8,869 bases of DNA from Ilumatobacteraceae bacterium. Its GTDB lineage: Bacteria > Actinomycetota > Acidimicrobiia > Acidimicrobiales > Ilumatobacteraceae. The stretch spans positions 1 through 8,869 of the forward strand of contig JAENVT010000120.1 in the NCBI GenBank assembly GCA_016650435.1, given 5' to 3'. The position numbers and the translations under genes are program-made. This document shows positions 7,558-8,869 of this stretch, in pieces. Position 1 is the stretch's first letter, and each line of letters begins with the position of its first letter. The notes beneath the pieces were generated by a model. The model was given only the letters and a program-made list of their open reading frames with translations. It did not search any database and had not been told where the DNA came from.

Positions 7558-8070
7558 CTACTTCCGCTCCGGCAACGGCGCGGAGTACGCCTGGCCGGAA
7601 TCGAGCCCGAACGCGGTGTGCAATGCGCGGGCGGCGCGCTCGAGGTCGCTGAATGACGTGACCACGCTGATGCGGATTGTCGACGTCGAGATCATGGCGA
7701 TGTTGACGGACTCGTCGGCCAAGGTGCGGAACATCTTGGCGGCGATCCCGGGACTGCTCTTCATCCCGGCGCCCACGAGGCTGATCTTGGCGATGTCGGC
7801 ATCGTGATCCACACCGCTGGCGCCGATCTCGGCGGCAACGCGGCCGACGATCAACTCGGCGGTCGCCATGTCTGCCTTCGGCATCGTGAAGCTGATGTCG
7901 GTGGTGCCGTCGTGCGATGTGTTCTGCACGATCATGTCGACGTTGACGTTGGCAGCAGCGAGGGGCTCGAACAAGGCGGCCGAGATACCCGGACGGTCCG
8001 GAACGCCGATGACAGTCACCTTCGCTTCGCTGACGTCGGTGACGACTCCGGAGATGATCGGATCTTCCAT
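7558..8070 (-). CDS. lysC: aspartate kinase beta (regulatory) subunit from an internal in-frame start
   Basis: Codon 250 of lysC is ATG (8068-8070) and is preceded on the - strand by AGGAG (8077-8081) with a 6-nt spacer. This is a better ribosome site than that of the full-length gene. Translation from here would yield 170 residues beginning MEDPIISGVVTD, which contains only the two ACT domains. In Corynebacterium glutamicum and in Bacillus subtilis aspartokinase II, an in-frame internal start at the equivalent point makes the beta subunit of the alpha2beta2 enzyme, where lysine and threonine bind at the ACT interfaces. The ATG and its ribosome site are directly seen. Production of the separate chain is inferred from those relatives. 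Confidence 0.7.
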   Translation of the reverse strand: MEDPIISGVVTDVSEAKVTVIGVPDRPGISAALFEPLAAANVNVDMIVQNTSHDGTTDISFTMPKADMATAELIVGRVAAEIGASGVDHDADIAKISLVGAGMKSSPGIAAKMFRTLADESVNIAMISTSTIRISVVTSFSDLERAARALHTAFGLDSGQAYSAPLPERK

Positions 8071-8817
8071 GTTTGGCTCCTGATCGGTGACCCAGGTACC
8101 CGGCTCCCACGTGAAGGCGGAGCGGACGTGAATGGGAACATTGTGATTGCGGGCGAATTCGACGCTGCGCAGCGCGAGAACCTTGCTGCCGGCGCCTGCC
8201 ATTTCGAGCATCTCGTCGAAGTTGATGTGGGCCAGCTTGCGAGCCTGCGGCACGATGCGCGGGTCGGCGGAGAAGACCCCGGTGACGTCGGTGTATATCT
8301 CGCAGCTGTCGGCGCGAAGTGACGCCGCCAGGGCAACCGCGGTCGTATCGCTGCCGCCGCGACCCAGCGAGGTGATCTCCTTGCCAATGCTGATGCCCTG
8401 AAACCCGGCAACGACGCACACCTTGCCGGCGGCCAGACCTTCGCGGATGCGGTCGCCTTTGACTTCGACGATCTTTGCTTTCCCGTGCGCTGAGTCGGTG
8501 ATGATTCCGGCCTGGCTCCCGGTGAAGCTGACCGCCTCGATACCTAGATCGGCCAGGGCCATGCATAGCAGCGACATCGAGATGCGCTCGCCGGTGGTGA
8601 TCAACATATCCATCTCACGACCGGGCTGCGTTTTGGAAACGTCGTTGGCCAGTTTGATGAGGTTGTCGGTGGTCTTGCCCATCGCGCTCGGCACGACGAC
8701 GACATCGTTGCCGTGACGTCGGGTGAAGGCGACGTTCTCGGCGACGGCACGCATGCGGTCGGGGTCGGCGACGGAGGTGCCGCCGTATTTCTGCACGATC
8801 AGGGCCACGGGTTCCAC
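7558..8817 (-). CDS. lysC: aspartate kinase, alpha subunit
   Basis: The 419-residue protein phosphorylates L-aspartate to L-4-aspartyl phosphate, the first step of the aspartate-family pathway. The amino-acid-kinase domain covers about 5-232: KYGGTSV (10-16), SAMGKTTDNL (44-53), TTGERIS (74-80) with the substrate-contacting glutamate, LGRGGSDTTA (151-160) and YTDVTGVFSADPR (175-187). Two ACT domains follow at about 265-335 and 345-410, including QNTSHDGTTDISFT and LVGAGMKSSPGIAAKMF. Thr378 and Ser379 in ISTSTIRIS align with C. glutamicum positions where feedback-resistance changes occur. Both are unchanged, so lysine plus threonine inhibition is likely; the following residue is Thr where Glu is common. 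The start at 8817 is GTG. A GTG three codons on (8808) would give MALIVQKYGG, the usual family N-terminus, and is an equally good choice. It heads the lysC-methyltransferase-asd group. Confidence 0.96.
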   Translation of the reverse strand: MEPVALIVQKYGGTSVADPDRMRAVAENVAFTRRHGNDVVVVPSAMGKTTDNLIKLANDVSKTQPGREMDMLITTGERISMSLLCMALADLGIEAVSFTGSQAGIITDSAHGKAKIVEVKGDRIREGLAAGKVCVVAGFQGISIGKEITSLGRGGSDTTAVALAASLRADSCEIYTDVTGVFSADPRIVPQARKLAHINFDEMLEMAGAGSKVLALRSVEFARNHNVPIHVRSAFTWEPGTWVTDQEPNMEDPIISGVVTDVSEAKVTVIGVPDRPGISAALFEPLAAANVNVDMIVQNTSHDGTTDISFTMPKADMATAELIVGRVAAEIGASGVDHDADIAKISLVGAGMKSSPGIAAKMFRTLADESVNIAMISTSTIRISVVTSFSDLERAARALHTAFGLDSGQAYSAPLPERK

Positions 8818-8828
8818 AGGCTATCCAG

Positions 8829-8869
8829 TTAGTGTCGATCGTCGTGCTCGGCCGCGTCCTGGATGATTC
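8829..8869 (-). CDS. possible C-terminal end of an upstream - strand gene (partial)
   Basis: On the - strand a frame enters from the window edge and reads IIQDAAEHDDRH before a TAA at 8829-8831, 11 bp ahead of the lysC GTG at 8817. The acidic, helical tail and the tight spacing would suit an operon gene just upstream of lysC. Twelve codons are too few to identify it or to exclude chance. If it is not coding, the stretch holds the lysC promoter instead. Confidence 0.25.
   Translation of the reverse strand, partial: IIQDAAEHDDRH

Noticed and set aside
7427..8566. A 379-codon - strand open frame overlapping lysC
   Set aside because: It is out of frame with lysC, whose kinase and ACT motifs are intact. 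The translation is dominated by Arg, Gly and His with no domain.

Overview
The window is a high-GC stretch with strong third-position G/C bias. It uses GTG as well as ATG starts and carries a 13E12/DUF222-type HNH nuclease tail, an actinobacterial-style two-start aspartokinase and a MazG-like protein with a C-terminal cysteine cluster. Together these point to an actinomycete. An Acidimicrobiia-like lineage is possible, but that is a guess from gene style only. Coding density is very high, and no tRNA, rRNA, CRISPR array, insertion sequence or integrase is visible.

Left edge (2-328, + strand): the C-terminal 108 residues of an HNH-endonuclease-like protein. It converges on the end of the next operon, with only 35 bp between the two stop codons.

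Centre-left (364-5198, all - strand, transcribed right to left): a compact four-gene operon. Its order is a DegT/DnrJ/EryC1/StrS PLP aminotransferase, a LacI-family repressor, an N,N-dimethylformamidase-large-subunit-like amidohydrolase and an aldo/keto reductase. Gaps are 27 bp, a 4-bp overlap (GTGA) and 21 bp. Just upstream of the first gene lies a perfect 16-bp palindrome with a central CpG, ACGCAAACGTTTGCGT (5230-5245). It abuts a TATAGT -10 box, as expected of a LacI-family operator. The simplest reading is an autoregulated, substrate-inducible cassette acting on an unknown N-acylated or amino compound. This is the most novel part of the window.

Centre (5305-5586, + strand): a small MazG-like nucleotide pyrophosphohydrolase. 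It is divergent from the operon and shares the operator-bearing intergenic region. It converges on asd across a strong inverted repeat that probably acts as a terminator.

Right (5640-8817, all - strand): lysC, a class I SAM-dependent methyltransferase gene and asd. LysC and Asd catalyse the first two steps from aspartate toward lysine, methionine, threonine and diaminopimelate. LysC phosphorylates aspartate and Asd reduces aspartyl phosphate to aspartate semialdehyde. A methyltransferase of unknown substrate lies between them. lysC contains an in-frame ATG at codon 250 preceded by AGGAG at good spacing, so it probably also makes a separate regulatory beta subunit (the two ACT domains). The last 41 bases may hold the tail of another - strand gene.
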